Source: Allomyces macrogynus ATCC 38327
Lineage: Eukaryota > Blastocladiomycota > Blastocladiomycetes > Blastocladiales > Blastocladiaceae
Length of the DNA: 64,000 nt
Assembly (NCBI GenBank): GCA_000151295.1
Contig: GG745348.1
Location: 679,919 to 743,918, forward strand
Direction: 5' to 3'
Part shown: positions 12,571-25,037 of the stretch, piece by piece
Numbering within the stretch: the stretch's first letter is position 1
Layout: the number at the start of each line of letters is the position of its first letter
Program-made: the position numbers and the translations under genes
Notes under the pieces: model-generated
The model's input: only the letters and a program-made list of their open reading frames with translations
Told to the model about the DNA's origin: nothing
Databases searched by the model: none

Positions 12571-14259
12571 ACAATCTAGACGGCGAAAAACAGCGATGGA
12601 GAGGTAGAAGCGGTGGACGCAGACGCGCTGGACGTGGTCGCGGTGGATGCTGGTGAGTTTGTTTGCAATTTGAGAACGCGGGGCGGTATCCCAGGTCAGA
12701 AGATGGGGAACCAGCCATTTTGTACAGGAATAGAGGGTGACGGGCGGGCCGCTGTGGCCCGCGCTTTGCTCAACTTGGATGATTTTAATTAGGCTCAATT
12801 TTAGGTTCTGGTTCGTGCAAACATCGTTGTGAGTGCCACCATCTGACGCTCGCTTACCCTCGCTGACGCTGTCATGTTTCGCATTGTTTCGCTCAAATCC
12901 TGGGCTCCCAACAAAACAATTTAATTTCATGGCGCCAAACATAAATCTGTTTGCGTTGAAGAAAGCAGCAACCAAATGGAATATGTAAATTCGCTCGACG
13001 TCGGGGATCTGCTCCATTGAATTTTCAAGTTCTTTTGTTGGTACAATACACTTCATCCATTTCCGCCACACACATCTTCCTGAGCTAGGTCGAATTGAAT
13101 GAGCAGCATCGCGTTGACCTGCCCCAGCACACCGCTTCAGCAGTAGCAGCAGTCCGTTTTCGCGACGGCCTTCATGTGTGACAACTCCGGCCTTATGATG
13201 GATGACTGGAGGGAAAAGTATTCGAATGAACCATTCGATTCGTGCTAAGAGGATTACACGTGCGGGTCTTCAGAATGCCTTCCACTGGAATTGCCTTCCA
13301 CTGGAATATTCTTGGTTGGATTCAGTTTCTCTTTTTACTTTTTTTTGGTGCACGGCGCTGCACAGAGGCGGTTGCAGGCTGCAGCCATCATGATCAGATG
13401 CTGCATCCAATTCGTGCAAGATAGGTTGACAGCCCACGTATTCCACTCGCATCCGTTGTGCTGTGAGCCTTTGCAAAGGCAAGAGCGGTTATTTGTAATT
13501 ACTTTTTCCGCCCTTCAATGGGCCAGTTCGCATCTTGAAGTTTGGCACCGGCAGTTGATCATTGACGTTGGGGCCCGCCTTCACCAACGACGCGGTCGAC
13601 ACGACCGCGCCCGATGGCGCGACCGCAAGACGCGAATCCGGCGGGAATCTCAACGCGTCGCTGTGCCGGCGCTCGCTTATGTCCTCGCCCACGCCCGCGC
13701 CAGCGACCACGACCACGACCGCGCCCGTCCCGGCGGCTCTCATCTCTGCGCACTGGCCGCCGCCCACACTGCCCGAGTTCAGCGCGGTTCTTCAATCGAG
13801 TCGCCTTTGAGCAGCCGCGGTGCGCATTTTTCGCAGGCACTCCCCTTCTCCGGCCGTGCACGTCGCGTGTCGCTCACGTGCCCTGCTCTGTCACTGCCGC
13901 TTGCGGCGGTGAGAACTCTGGGCCCGCCAATTGACGAATGATGGTCACACAAACTCATCCTGTGAGCTAGTGGCTACGACGATAGTTCCCGTGCTTCAAC
14001 AAGCGTACTGACGGCCTGCTCGCTCGGCGCGCTCGTCTCCGGAGGACCCGCCATCCGCGCGCGTCGGCGACGTCAAGCTGGGCTCGATGTACGTGCGACT
14101 TCACGACTGACACAGCGCCTGCCGGCTTCCCAAACCGCGGCCTGGTTGTGGAATGTGCTCCCCGTCCCAGCTCGTGGCTGTCTTGCTCCCAAATGTGGGC
14201 GTTCGCTCTCCATCGACTAGGCCGTGAGTGCTGTGTTGGGAGCGCGCATCACGCTGCGA
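12571..14259. other. Intergenic region between lipase and its pseudogene copy
   Basis: It starts with the lipase 3' flank, then AT-richer sequence around 12770-13100, then GC-rich sequence with no recognisable protein. The N-terminal part of the lipase copy is not found here, so the downstream copy lacks its signal-peptide exon. Confidence 0.5.
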
Positions 14260-14950
14260 GGTCGGCCAACTCGATGGGCACTGATGTGAAGTGCTTCAAG
14301 AGTCTAGAAGGAGTCGAGGGCGTTCAAGTCGCTCCTGGCCATCAACGACAATATCAAGGCTATTATAGTCTTGTTCCGCGGATCGCTCGAGCCGCAGAAC
14401 TTTGTCGCGGATATTCGGGTCAACTTGGTCGATGGGCCGAGTCGCGTGCCCAACTTGCCGTCGGGCGCCAAGGTGCATGCGGGGTTCTGGTCGACTTGGG
14501 CGGCGGGTAAGAATGACGTGGTCACATGGGTCAAGATAATGCGCCAGCAGCACCGGAACTACAAAGTCGTGGCAACGGGGCATAGCTTGGGTGGAGTGCG
14601 TGTCAAATCATCATCGCTCTTTCGAAATGGTGATCGGGCATGACCAGCTCACCTCCAACAATCATTTTACACGACCGTGACTAGTCCATGGCCGTTCTTG
14701 CTGCGCTAAACCTGCGCCAGACCCTGTCAATCCCGGATGCGCAGCTGGTCGTCTACACGTACGGTGAGCCACGCGTCGGCAGTGTAGAGTTGGCATCGTA
14801 CGTCTCGAACCAAGCATTTGATGTCGTCCGGTTCGTGCACGAAGACGACGTTGTGCCTCATCTTCCACTGCGCAATTAGGGCTATGCGCATTGGAGCGAG
14901 CAGTACGAGTTTTCGTCCAAGGTCTACCATCGCACGACGGGCGAGTGTTG
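14260..14950 (+). pseudogene. Decayed tandem duplicate of the class 3 lipase
   Basis: The sequence aligns to the upstream lipase from the region before its VWKEPSAFK segment to beyond the catalytic His. The GHSLGG elbow, the following intron (roughly 14596-14684), YTYGEPRVG and VHEDDVVPH are all retained. Two in-frame stops replace tryptophan codons of the intact gene: TGG is TAG at 14305-14307 (Val-Trp-Lys) and at 14877-14879 (Ser-Trp-Gly-Tyr, where AGC TGG became AAT TAG). The second stop lies just before the catalytic His. The signal peptide and N-terminal third are missing. Much of the difference from the parent is at third codon positions, so the copy was probably constrained for some time before decay. 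A transcribed truncated product is possible but would lack the catalytic His. Confidence 0.85.
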
Positions 14951-15088
14951 TTTGGTAGAAAACAGAAGTGTTGAGCATTTTGCATATCCACGCATCCCTC
15001 TTGGTTGCTCGCCTCGGCTGTGTTCCGAGTTAGATTCAAAAATGTATCAACCTAATATTAAGTGGGCAGCAAAAGAAATCGACGGCCT

Positions 15089-17452
15089 CTACTCGACGTT
15101 CAGGTCCTTGGCGACCATGGTCGCGCAAATCGGGTGGTAGCTCTTGCGCAGCTTGGCAAACGTCTCAATGGCCAGGTCGTGGCCGTCCTCGGCCTTGTCG
15201 AGCAGGCGGAAGAGCGGGCGCACGTATTTCATGCGGCCCACCTCCGACAGGAATTGCGCAACATGCGGGTAGATGGGCTTGTAGCTCGCCTCTGGAAACA
15301 TTCGGGCGCGGATGGTTAGCGGCGTGCACCGACGGGGTGGAGAGAGGCGTGCACCGACGGGGTGGAGAGATCACGGAACAAGGTGGAGAAGTACGTACGG
15401 AGGCAGATCGTGTGCCAGCGCAGACGAATCTCGCCGTTGTGCGAGTCGGTGAGCTTGTAGAGCTCGTCCATCTTGGTAATGTGCGTGTGCGGGAAGGGGT
15501 CCTTGGCGCCGAGCTTCTCGAGGAAGACGACTATTGAGAACAAGGGGTGGTCAGTCGTTGTTCGTTCGGAGTTGGAAAATGGCACGGCCAAGACGGACCA
15601 ACTTGGGGCGACGTGAAGTCGGCGATGTCACCCTCGGAAAACTCCTCGAGTGCATCCTCGGACGAGCGCGCGGCATCCCAGCGGTCGGCCAGGTCGATGC
15701 ACTGGCGAGCGAGCGTCTCGTCGTAGTGGTTGGTGACCGGTGGCTACGGATGGGACAAATCAAAGCGTCAGGCACAGGAAATTGGCAGACGAGGTCGAAA
15801 AGGTACGAGTGCGTGCGCACCTGGCCGGGCTGGTGGAGCCACGCGTCCCAGTCGACCTTCTTGAGCAGGTCGATCTTCTCCTGGCCAAAATAATGGTCCA
15901 TGAAGTCGAACAGGAACTGCTTCCACTCCTCGGTGTCGATCGACTTGCCGGCAAAGTTCTTGAAGTAGGCCTTGGTGTACATGGCAAAGGCCTCCTCGCC
16001 GAGAAGTTGCTCTACAGCCGTGTTCAGCCGTGTAAGGTAACGTGTGCGACAGCGCAGAGCCCCAGCAAACCATCGCAACATTCCGTACCGAGATAGTAGA
16101 GCAGCGAGAAGCCCTTCTCGTACGGGACCGACGAGAACGAGTCGTCCGGGTCCTCACCGTCGAGCTTAACCCACAGACACGTGAACGGGTGGTCCTCGCC
16201 GTAGAGAGAAATGGCCTCGCGCAGGGCACGCTGGCCGAGAATGGCGCCAAACTGGCGGTGCGGCTCACCGTGAAGCTCGGCAATGAACTTGCGCTCCAAG
16301 AACACGGTCCAGCCCTCGTTCAGCCAGAAGTTCTGCCAGTTCTTCGACGTGACCAGGTTGCCGGCGTAGCTGTGCGCGAATTCGTGCACAATCACGTCGA
16401 CGAGCGACTTGTCGCCGGCCAGCAGCGTCGGCGTCACGAAAGTCAGGCACGGGTTCTCCATGCCGCCGTAAGGGCTACCAAATGACGGCAGAGATCAGAG
16501 CGGTCAGCATTAGCGACGCAAAAGAAAACGTAGCTGCGACAATGAAAAATACGCACAAGGACGACGGCAGCACGAGCAGGTCGTAGCGGCCCCACTCGTA
16601 CGGCATGACGAGCTTCTCGCCGACCTCGATAATCTTCTCTACCTCGGAAAACTCGGCGGCAGCGGCCTGGACCATTTCGGGCTCCGAGTAGACGGTCGAG
16701 CGCGGGCCGACCTCGATGCCCTCGAGGTTGCCAATTGCGATGGCGATCAAGTAGCAGGGAATCTTGGTCGGTTGGCGGAAGACAAACGTGCGCAGACCGT
16801 GCTCCGACACGTCCGACTCGCCCTCCTGGAGCGCCGACATGAGTGCGCGCAGTGGCGCCGCAACCGTGATCGACGCCGAGTAGGTGACCTTGAGCGAGGG
16901 CGTGTCCTGGCACGGCAGCAGCGAACGGGCGTGGATCGCCTGCAAAATATCGGGAACGGAGAAGGAGGAAATCGAGGTCAGCAAACCGTCACTTCACGAA
17001 CCACAAAGAAACGCGAGCAAATGCACCTGGCACTGCGTGAAGAAATAGGGGTGCACGCCGCCGACCGTCTGCTCGGGCGCGAGCCACTGGCCAGCCGTGC
17101 ACTTGTCGGTGGTCGCGTACTCGACGCGAATCAAAACCGTCGTATCCTCGTCGGCCGTGCCCTCCGGCAGCTTGATGGCCAGTGCCGACCCAAACTTGGC
17201 ATCGCGCTCATGCAGCTCGTACTCGAGCGGGACGCGCTTGTCCGCGGTGACGAACGCGGCGCCCTGAACATTGATAAACGACGAGTCGAGCACGACCTCG
17301 TCGGCGCCCCTGGCGAGCTCGACGGTCAGCGTGACAGAACCATGCAGGATCTTCTGGTCAAAGTCGGCTTGCAGGTGCAGGTCGATGTGCGTCGTGCGCG
17401 CCACGTCCGTGTTGGCAAACGAGTTTGGGTCGTCGGGGCAGATGCGGGCCAT
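15089..17452 (-). CDS. Leukotriene A4 hydrolase / M1 aminopeptidase
   Basis: A zinc metallopeptidase of the M1 family, LTA4H subgroup (yeast Lap2-like), cytosolic, removing N-terminal residues and probably hydrolysing epoxides. There are seven exons: 17452-17027, 16939-16557, 16474-16089, 16011-15821, 15743-15599, 15530-15399 and 15291-15089. They total 1866 nt for 621 residues, close to the human enzyme length. Visible motifs are the substrate exopeptidase loop GGMENP (about residues 273-278), zinc ligands HEFAH (300-304) with E323 in NEGWTVFLE, and the catalytic Tyr in [14 protein letters not shown]. The C-terminal helical domain ([11 protein letters not shown]) is typical. Splice phases all agree. 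Intron 6 carries a 25-bp tandem duplication. No defect is seen. Confidence 0.96.
15321..15370. repeat. 25-bp perfect tandem duplication in an LTA4H intron
   Basis: Two adjacent identical 25-nt units (15321-15345 and 15346-15370, beginning GGCGTGCACCGACGGGG) lie inside the last intron of the aminopeptidase gene. The intron keeps its splice sites. Confidence 0.9.
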
Positions 17453-17838
17453 AGTGGTGGTTACTAGAACGTTGCAGAGAGTTGAGTTGGCCGGGGAGAT
17501 AACGCGCGCGCGGGGAACAGGACCAATTTATACGGGGATTTGGTGCGCGGAGAGGGGGGGGGGGGGGAGAGCTCTGTTCACGATGTGTGATCAGCAGCAG
17601 GTTGGCAGACCCTGTCAGGCACACGCATGCTGTAAGTTGAAGGCATTTTGCATGACCAACCGCTGGATTTGCCGGCCCTGCCTGCCCTCCGGTATGCGAC
17701 CTGCCTAAAGATTTCTTACCCTCGTGCACTACCCATACCTGTTCTGGAAAAAGAGTTCACTTTTATGGCCGTGGTCGGCATAAACCAGGCTTTGACTATG
17801 GCAAAATCAAACAAATAGACGCGCCGCAAAACGTGCGC
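17453..17838. other. Intergenic region with poly-G tract
   Basis: This is the 5' flank of LTA4H and the 3' flank of TRM3, both on the minus strand. It contains a run of 14 G at 17554-17567. No gene is seen. Confidence 0.6.
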
Positions 17839-20800
17839 CTACGCGTTGAGCGAGAGCAACTGCCGACGCACGTATTCCCAGATCAGGATCGCGGCGCTAT
17901 TGTGCACATTAAGCGACCGCGTGAGCCCCAACTGCGGGATCTCAATGCACAAGTCGACGATATCGCCCGCGGCCAAGAGGTCGGCTGGCACCCCCTCCTT
18001 CTCCTTGCCAAGCAGCAGAATCATCTTGGTCGGGAACGCCGGCAACTTGTGCAGTGCGACCGACGCCGACGTTTGCTCGAGCGCGACGACCGTGTAATGG
18101 TGATCGCGCTTCATCGTGCGCAACCAGTCAGCCAGCTGCGTGCGCGGTGCCTCCACCATGGGCATGTGCCGGTCGGCCGAGACGGCGAGCGCGCGGAACG
18201 TTGGGTCGTCGCGAATCCGTGCCGAGTGCACGGCCAGCGCCTCGAGCCCGAAAATCTCGGACGTGCGACACAAACCGCCGAGATTGGTCGCCATTTCGAC
18301 GAGCGATGCGCAGACAATGAATTGGAACCGGCCGGCACGGCCAGCGCCCACGGCGCCGGGGATCGACCGGATCATGTTCTGCACGGCGCCGAGGCCCGTG
18401 GTAGGTTGGTCGGCGTAAATCACGGCCTCGGCGGCCGAAACGGCCGTGCGCGACGTCAAGTCGAAATCCGGCTCCATCATGGCCGCCCACGGCGTGATCT
18501 TGCGCTGCACAGGGACGAGGCCCGTCTCGGTCGTCTGCACGGTCTCGGGTTGAGCGGGGGTGGGCGCCTTGGGGTCGCCGTTGCCCTTTCCCTTGTTCTT
18601 GCAATTGTTCTTGGCCGGCGTCGCATTCGTGGCCAAGTCCGCGACGACGCCCGTCGTCTGGTCCACCACCAAATCGGCGCCGTGGCTCGGCTGCGCCTCG
18701 TCCTCCATCTGCGACTCCTTCAAGTAAAACACGCGCTCGGGTGCGCTGACACGCGGCCACCCCGCGCCCACGTCCACCTTGACCCCACCGCCCTGCAACA
18801 CGCGACGGAACGCGCGCGCCGAAACCCGCTCATCACTGGCCGTCTCTGAGGAGAGCGTCGGGAACAGCTCAAACACAAACGCGAGCGTCCAGTCATCGAC
18901 CGGGTCAAAGTCATTGTTCAAGTAATTCGCGGCGATATACTTGGTGCGGAACTTGGTCGAGTCGCGGTTGGTGTGAATAAACTTGACGAGCGCGACCAGG
19001 TCCTGACGCGCCAACAACGCCTTGAGCGCGGCCGGTGCGCCGTCGCGTTTCGCAAACGTCTCGCAAATGCGCCACGTACGGCTAATCACCCACTGCGTGT
19101 GCAGGCGCACGGTGAAGTGGTTGGTCGCAAGCCACGGGGTCACGACGCCGAACACGGCCTCGGCCGTGGACATGATATTGGCGGGGGACCCGATCCGGCC
19201 GAGCGACTGGACCATGTATCCGACCACGACGAGGAGTGACGTGATTTTCTGCGACCGCGTGTTGTAGTCATGAAGTTCGGCGAACAGGAACGACTGGCAC
19301 GCGGTCGGGTCCTCGAGGGCGATGCGCGCGAGCAGCCATTCGTAATATTGCCGCACGTTCATGGTCGTCTCCTGGTCCATGAGCCGCGCAAACTGCTCGA
19401 GGTACCGCAGTGCCGAGGTCTTGGTGACGATGAGCGGGACCACGAGCAGCAAAGTCGACAGCAGGCGGACCTTTTGCCGGTTCACAAGCTGGTTCGGGAA
19501 CTCGAGTTCCGGCCGCATTTCGGCGCGCGCGAGTTGGCGCACAAAGAAGTCAAGCGTCGGTTCCTTGAGCGCTGGGGTGCTGGCGAGCTGCAGAGCGAGC
19601 ACGTTGGCGTGGACGCGCACCGAGTAGTCCGTGAATGCGCTGTGGATCAATTAATGTGGGACGTGAGCGTTAGAAACAACAGCCACGCAAAGAGACAGCA
19701 AGATAACGCGTACCCTTCGTCGCGTCCAAGCTTCATCATCCACACCGTCTCAATCCGGTCCTCGTCGCGGTCACGCAACGGGCCAAACATAATCCACTCG
19801 ACGAGCGGCTCGAGGTACCGCACCGTGATGTTTGGCCGGTTCACGAGCACCGGGAAGAGCGTCTCGAGGGCCAAGCTCATTGTATGCAGCTTGACCTCGC
19901 TCAGGTCGCGAATTTTAGCCAGGTACCCGCACACGAGCCCCGTCAATTTCTCGGCCTCGAACAACTTGGTCTGCAAGAGCAGTCGCAAAAACGACCGGTA
20001 GAGCGGGCCAAACAGTTTGGGTACCGACGTGTTTTCCATGACGAGGCCCCACGCCGTGCTGAGCACGCGCTGCAGCAGGTCGACGTTGGACGGTGAAATC
20101 GCCGCGGCGAGCGCATCCATGAGAATGACGCTGTGCTCGCGGTGGTTCGACTCGAGCTCGTCGGCAAGCGCGTCGAGGAGCGCCGGGTCCGCCGAGGTTT
20201 TGGCCGAGCCCATGATCGCCTGCCACTTAAGCGTCGTGAATTCAGCCATCAGGTCGTTCCACCCGGCACGCATCCCGTCGGGGCGCTGCAGCTCGGCCTT
20301 ACGCACAACGGCCGCGTCAACCCGGTCGTGCAGCTTGAGCGTCACGAGCGCCGACATGGCCAGCACCTTGGCCACTTGATCCTCAACAACCGCCGCATTC
20401 CGTGTCGTCAAAATCGACGTAATCTGCTGCGCGGTCCGCCCGGCATCCATCCACGGCCCAAAGCACGCAATCGCGCGCTTGAATTCCTCCAGGAACTCGA
20501 CGGGCGGGCTGGCGATCGCGCGCGTCCACAGGTACGAGACCACTTCCGACGCAACACGTTGCCGCGCGTCCGGCACGTCGAGCTCGGTCATGAAAATGAT
20601 GCGCATTTCCGGGACCCCGGGCGCCAGGTACGGCCGCGTATAGACTTGCCCGACGAGATCACACACCGCGTCGAGCACCGTCCGCTGTACGGCGCGCGGG
20701 AGGCGCGCAATCAGGAACGCGAGCCACCGGGACTCGCGACGTGCGAGCTGCGCGTGCCGCGGCTCGTTCAGTAGCGCGTGGACGGCGGTCGTGACGGGGG

Positions 20801-22587
20801 CAACCAGGTCGAGTTGCGCGAGCCATGCGTCGAGTTGTGGGTGGTCGAGGTGCGTCAGGTTCGCGAGCGACTGGAAAACGGTCGTAATCGGGAACGCGCG
20901 CGGGTTCTGCGCCGTGACCGTGTCGAGGACCAACTTTTCAATCAGTTCCCGCACCGACGGCGAGTTCAGCGATGTGTGGCTCGTGAGCTGCACGAGCGCC
21001 TGGAACCCGGCGGTCGAGAGCCGCACGTGCTCGGCGGCCTGTGAGATCCCTTGCGTGACAAACAAGAGGCACACGAGCGACCGCGTCTCGCGCAGTCTCG
21101 GGAGGAGTAGGGTCTCGACGAGCGTCGCGTCCTCGGCAATCATCCCGGCCCAAAACTGTGCGACCAGTTCACCGAAAACGGACACAAACGCGCCCTGCAC
21201 GTTGACCGCATAGAGCGGCGTCCACTCGGCGGCCGTGAAGAGCGTGTTGAGGAATGCGCGCTCGCCGGCCAGTGCGCGGCGGACCGGATGCGGAACGTTG
21301 AGCACAAACTGGATGATCTGCTTGCGCGCCGCGACCGAGTCGTTTTGGAACCCGCGCTCGAGAGCCAGCAGCCACCACGACCGGTCGAGCGGCGAGGAGA
21401 CCAAGTGCGACTCGAGCGCAGCGAACATGGGCCGGATCAGGTGGTGGTACGTCTCTGCGACCGTCTCGTAGAGCAGGAAAAACTGCCCCCAGGTCTCTTG
21501 CGAGACGGCGGCCGGGAACAGGGCGCTGCGCAATACTTTGGCAGCAGTCGGAGGTTGTTGCGCCGGATCGCTGAGCCGTTTGACGCAGTAGAGCGCAAAC
21601 TTGCGCGCGCTTGGGTCCGGGAGCACGAGCGACGTTTGCAGCATGCGGAAAATACGGTCGTCCGACCAGATGCACGGCGTCGTCGCGCGTTCCAAGAAGG
21701 GCAGTAGCGCCGCGAGCATCTGCGCACACTCGAGCCGAAGCACGCCGTGATCGGCCATGCTCACGACCGTTGCGTAAATCTCGGTCAGCGCTCGCGATGC
21801 ACAACTCTGGTCCTTGGTGGACCTCATGATGACGGGGATCTGGTGCATGGCGGCCAAGCGTACGTCGCGATCAAGACAGGTGGCGCAGGCGCGGGCCAAG
21901 CCAAAGAGCGCATCGAAGACGACGTCCGACGGTGGTTGCGACGAGACGACGGCACCGAGCAGCGATATGGCCTCAGACAGGTCGGTGCAAATGGTCGGGT
22001 GGTTTGGGATGCGGGACCATGACGGGCGCGCGAAAGCGACAGGGGCCGCAAACGAAAGTCCTTGCGAGGCCTCGATTTGTTGGGCCAGGAGCTCGAGGAC
22101 GAGATCCTCGTGGGCCAGCAGGAACCGGGTCAAGATTGCGCGCACAAGCTTGACCTGGGCATCGTCGAGCGACTTGAGGCCAGACCGAAATTGGAGGAAT
22201 TTCTTGAACAAGCTGTCGACCACCGCCTGGAAATGTTCGGGAAAAAAACAATCAGTGTCCACCCGGCATCGTTCAGAGAACAGAAGTGGAGGGACTAGAC
22301 CAACCTGATCTACTCGTTCGAGTAATTCTTCTACGAGAACGTTGACCTTTTCGAGCAAACTGGGATCACCGCGCGTGCGTAGGACGTCATCTCGAAGGAG
22401 GGCCAAGAGGTCATCGGTGCTTGCGAGCTACACGATCGCAGATGAGAGTTAGGGAGAGTTAGTCAGTTCGTTACTCGGTTCGACTGGACCTCGGTGGTGT
22501 CGGAGCTGTTCTTGGCTCGGTTGGGCGTTGACGATGTTTCCGGTCATTCCTTACCTTGATTATCGATTGCAGCAAGTCGGTGGACAT
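17839..22587 (-). CDS. TRM3: tRNA (guanosine-2'-O-) methyltransferase, TRM3/TARBP1 family
   Basis: A SPOUT-superfamily enzyme that uses AdoMet to methylate the 2'-O of G18 in tRNA. Exons are 22587-22555, 22427-22305, 22226-19714 and 19639-17839, 4470 nt and 1489 residues, near the yeast Trm3 size. Most of the protein is the helical-repeat N-terminal region characteristic of the family. The last about 160 residues carry the trefoil-knot SpoU domain: LLLGKEKEGVP (about 18000), then CIEIPQLGLTRSLNVHNSAA at the extreme C-terminus, which forms the AdoMet-binding knot. The start MSTDLLQSIIK was chosen because its short exon ends in a GTAAGG donor and phases match. An apparent read-through after VDQ (22304-22227) is an intron with a good acceptor. 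The gene is intact. Confidence 0.94.
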
Positions 22588-22852
22588 GGTGTCGGTTGCG
22601 GCCCAGTCGAAATGGCAAGCTGGCGACCACGGAGGTGATCCTCCTGTCTGATCAGTCCTGATCGCAAGGAATCGTGAGGCAATCACACTCATTTCGCGAC
22701 CCTTCGTTCGGCACACCCTCGCGTGCACCAATTCCACGACCATGGCCGCAAACCATTCAAGGAACTGCAACGAGGAGCAAAGGAATGAAGAAAGAAATTG
22801 AATGTATAGCAATCGCTTCCAAAAGAATCCCATTCCCGCCGGTATCCGATAA

Positions 22853-24588
22853 TCAGCGGTAGGTCGGGCTACGAGAAGAAATGAGATTGACCGCAAGCAA
22901 GTCAGATTCGACCAAGTCTAATGGGTGGAGATATCGAGCCAACAGCAATACGTACTGGGCCTGCGGTGCGAGCGGAAGCGGGTTTCGCGCCATCGCTGAG
23001 CTGGACAAAGCCGTCGGCTTGTGGTAGTCGACCTTGAGCGTGAATCCTGCAGCCATCACTTTGGTCAGCGAGATTCTCGCGGGATGGCCGACAAGGGTAA
23101 CAAGAGGACGTACCGTCAACGGAGACGTTGTTAAACTGCCGAATCGCGGCCGAGCACGCCGCTTCGCTCGTGTATGAGATGAGCGCAATGCCCAGCGGCT
23201 TGCCCTCGGGCGACGACAAGAGCTGCACGTCAATGATCTCGCCAAAGTCGGAAAGGTGCCGCTGGATCGATGAGAGTGGGGCCGAAGGTCAGTCGTGGCC
23301 ACCTGCGCCGCTGCGGCACCGACGGCAAGTGCAGAGTCGATGGCTGGCAAACGCACCCGGAGCTCGTCGGCCGTTGTTTTCGGGTGAAGGTTGCCCATGC
23401 GGATCGTGTGCACCGTAATCCCGCCCAGCCCCGGCGCTGGCGTCGTGATCGTGGGCTGCGAGACGAGCGGAGCGGGAGCGGGAGCGAGTGCGGGAACTGG
23501 TGGCGCGGCAACGGGCGGCGCAGCGAAATGGCCCGGATAGCCCGGTACGCCCGTCGAATGATAGGCCATGGTCGGTGGTACCATGGTGTGCGGCATCCCG
23601 TGTGGAAGTGGGGCGTGGATCGGCCGGTACGGCTGGTGCGGCATGGGCGGTTGGTAGTTCGAATATCCGGGCGGGCCAGAGATCACAATCAAGCCGGGAC
23701 GCTGGTTGCGGGCAAAGTACGGGTTAGCGCATTCGAGAAAGGACACATGCGACGAGCGCGTACCTGTTGAGCAGGTGGTGCTGGCGTGATAGCAGGTTGT
23801 TGCGCTGGTGGTTGAGGAGCGGGCACGAACGACAACGACAGCGGTGTCGGTCTCTGGACAACCGTCGGTACGGCGTTCGGGACCGGTCGTGCTGGCTCCG
23901 GTGTTGCGACGCGGTCGTTGACAATCGAGATTTTCACGGGCTCTCTATGAACCACGAAAACGAGAGCACGGTCAGCAGCAGCGACAATCGTCCGCAAGCT
24001 CATGAACGATTCGCACGTTGCTTGGCGCACTTCACGCCGTCCATTTGGTCCAACGACAACCTGAATCTTGGTCATCCCCGGACCCTGCTTCGGCCACTGC
24101 TTCTTCTGCTGCTGATGCTGCTGGTGCTGCTGGTGCTGCTGCTTCTGCGCCGGCGCAGCGTGCGTTGCCGGAGAATGGTGATGCGGGCCCGACTTGCGCG
24201 ACGCGAGCACCGACCGCAAGTCGTCCGTGACGGCCGACGCGACCTTACCCTGTGCTGCGATGGCCGGTCTGGTCGACGCCGACAGCGTCTGGCGCAAATC
24301 GACGGCCTTCTTGTCGTCGGGCTTGCCGCTACCCGAGACCCGCGACCCGCTCGTCTTGAGCGTGCGGCGTAAATCGACGGTGGGCGTACTCGGTCGTGCG
24401 CCGCCGCCGCTGCCGGGTGCCGGCTTGGGGGAAGGCCCGTTCGTGAAGGTGCTCTTGCCCTTGTAACCGGTCGTCTTGGCAGCCTTGACGGGCGGCTTCG
24501 TGGCGGGCTTTGGTGCGGCCGGCTTGGCGGCAGCGGCTTTTTGCTGCCGGATCAGGTCCTCCAGGCTCAGGTCGACGTTGGCCTGCAT
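22853..24588 (-). CDS. ALY/REF-like mRNA export adaptor with RRM
   Basis: Probable nuclear RNA-binding adaptor of the TREX mRNA export pathway. Exons are 24588-23764, 23701-23357, 23261-23114, 23046-22956 and 22868-22853. Exon 1 may contain a further in-frame 72-nt intron (24014-23943, GTGCGA to CATAG), giving 450 or 474 residues. The N-terminus NVDLSLEDLIRQQK matches the short UAP56-binding motif of ALYREF/Yra1/UIF proteins. A basic, Ser/Pro-rich region follows, with two or three related VDLRRTL / VDLRQTL / DDLRSVL repeats, a His/Gln tract and a Pro-rich linker. The RRM is split over exons 2-4: RNP2 is IRMGNL and RNP1 is PLGIALISY, with RHLSDFGEIIDVQLL between. The usual RGG boxes and C-terminal helix motif are not seen, so assignment within the family is uncertain. 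Confidence 0.8.
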
Positions 24589-25037
24589 CGTGGGTTGGAC
24601 GCGGCAGACGCGCGGGACGGCTTGCAGCAAGTTGTTGGTTCGCGGTCGCGCTGGCCAGAGAGCGTGGTCGTGGTCGTCGTCGTGGTCGTCGTCGTCGTCT
24701 TCGGGTGGCGAGCCGCGTTGCCTTGCTTGGGCCGCGCAGCGTCGCCTGGGAGAGTGCAGTGGCCCACCTTGCGTCCACGTCAGTCCAAGACTTGGTCTGC
24801 GCAGCCGCAAGCGCGTGCGGAGGCGCTGCTCAACACTTCTCCACATTCTCCATTGCCCCGAGCACGACGGCGACATTGAACCGCCACGACGACAACTCCT
24901 CGACCTTGGCGGCACCATCCGTCCGCACACAACCCATCGCACTGGAACCGGCCCACGCCGCACGAATCCGACCACTCGACCACGAACCGCGCCCATCTGC
25001 CTCTTTGCCCACCAACCCGCCCCATCCACCAATCACC
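24589..25037. promoter_or_regulatory. Divergent promoter region, ALY-like / VPS24
   Basis: A 449-nt spacer between two start codons pointing apart. It contains a GTC/GTG-rich simple-sequence stretch around 24665-24705. No TATA box is evident. Confidence 0.5.

Noticed and set aside
14305..14879. UAG reassigned to tryptophan, since three TAG codons replace TGG
   Set aside because: TAG is the normal terminal stop of several intact genes here (lipase, LTA4H, TRM3, chitin synthase 1, SDHAF3), so the code is standard.
24660..24710. GTC/GTG simple repeat as a CRISPR-like or regulatory array
   Set aside because: Ordinary trinucleotide-like low complexity in a eukaryotic promoter.
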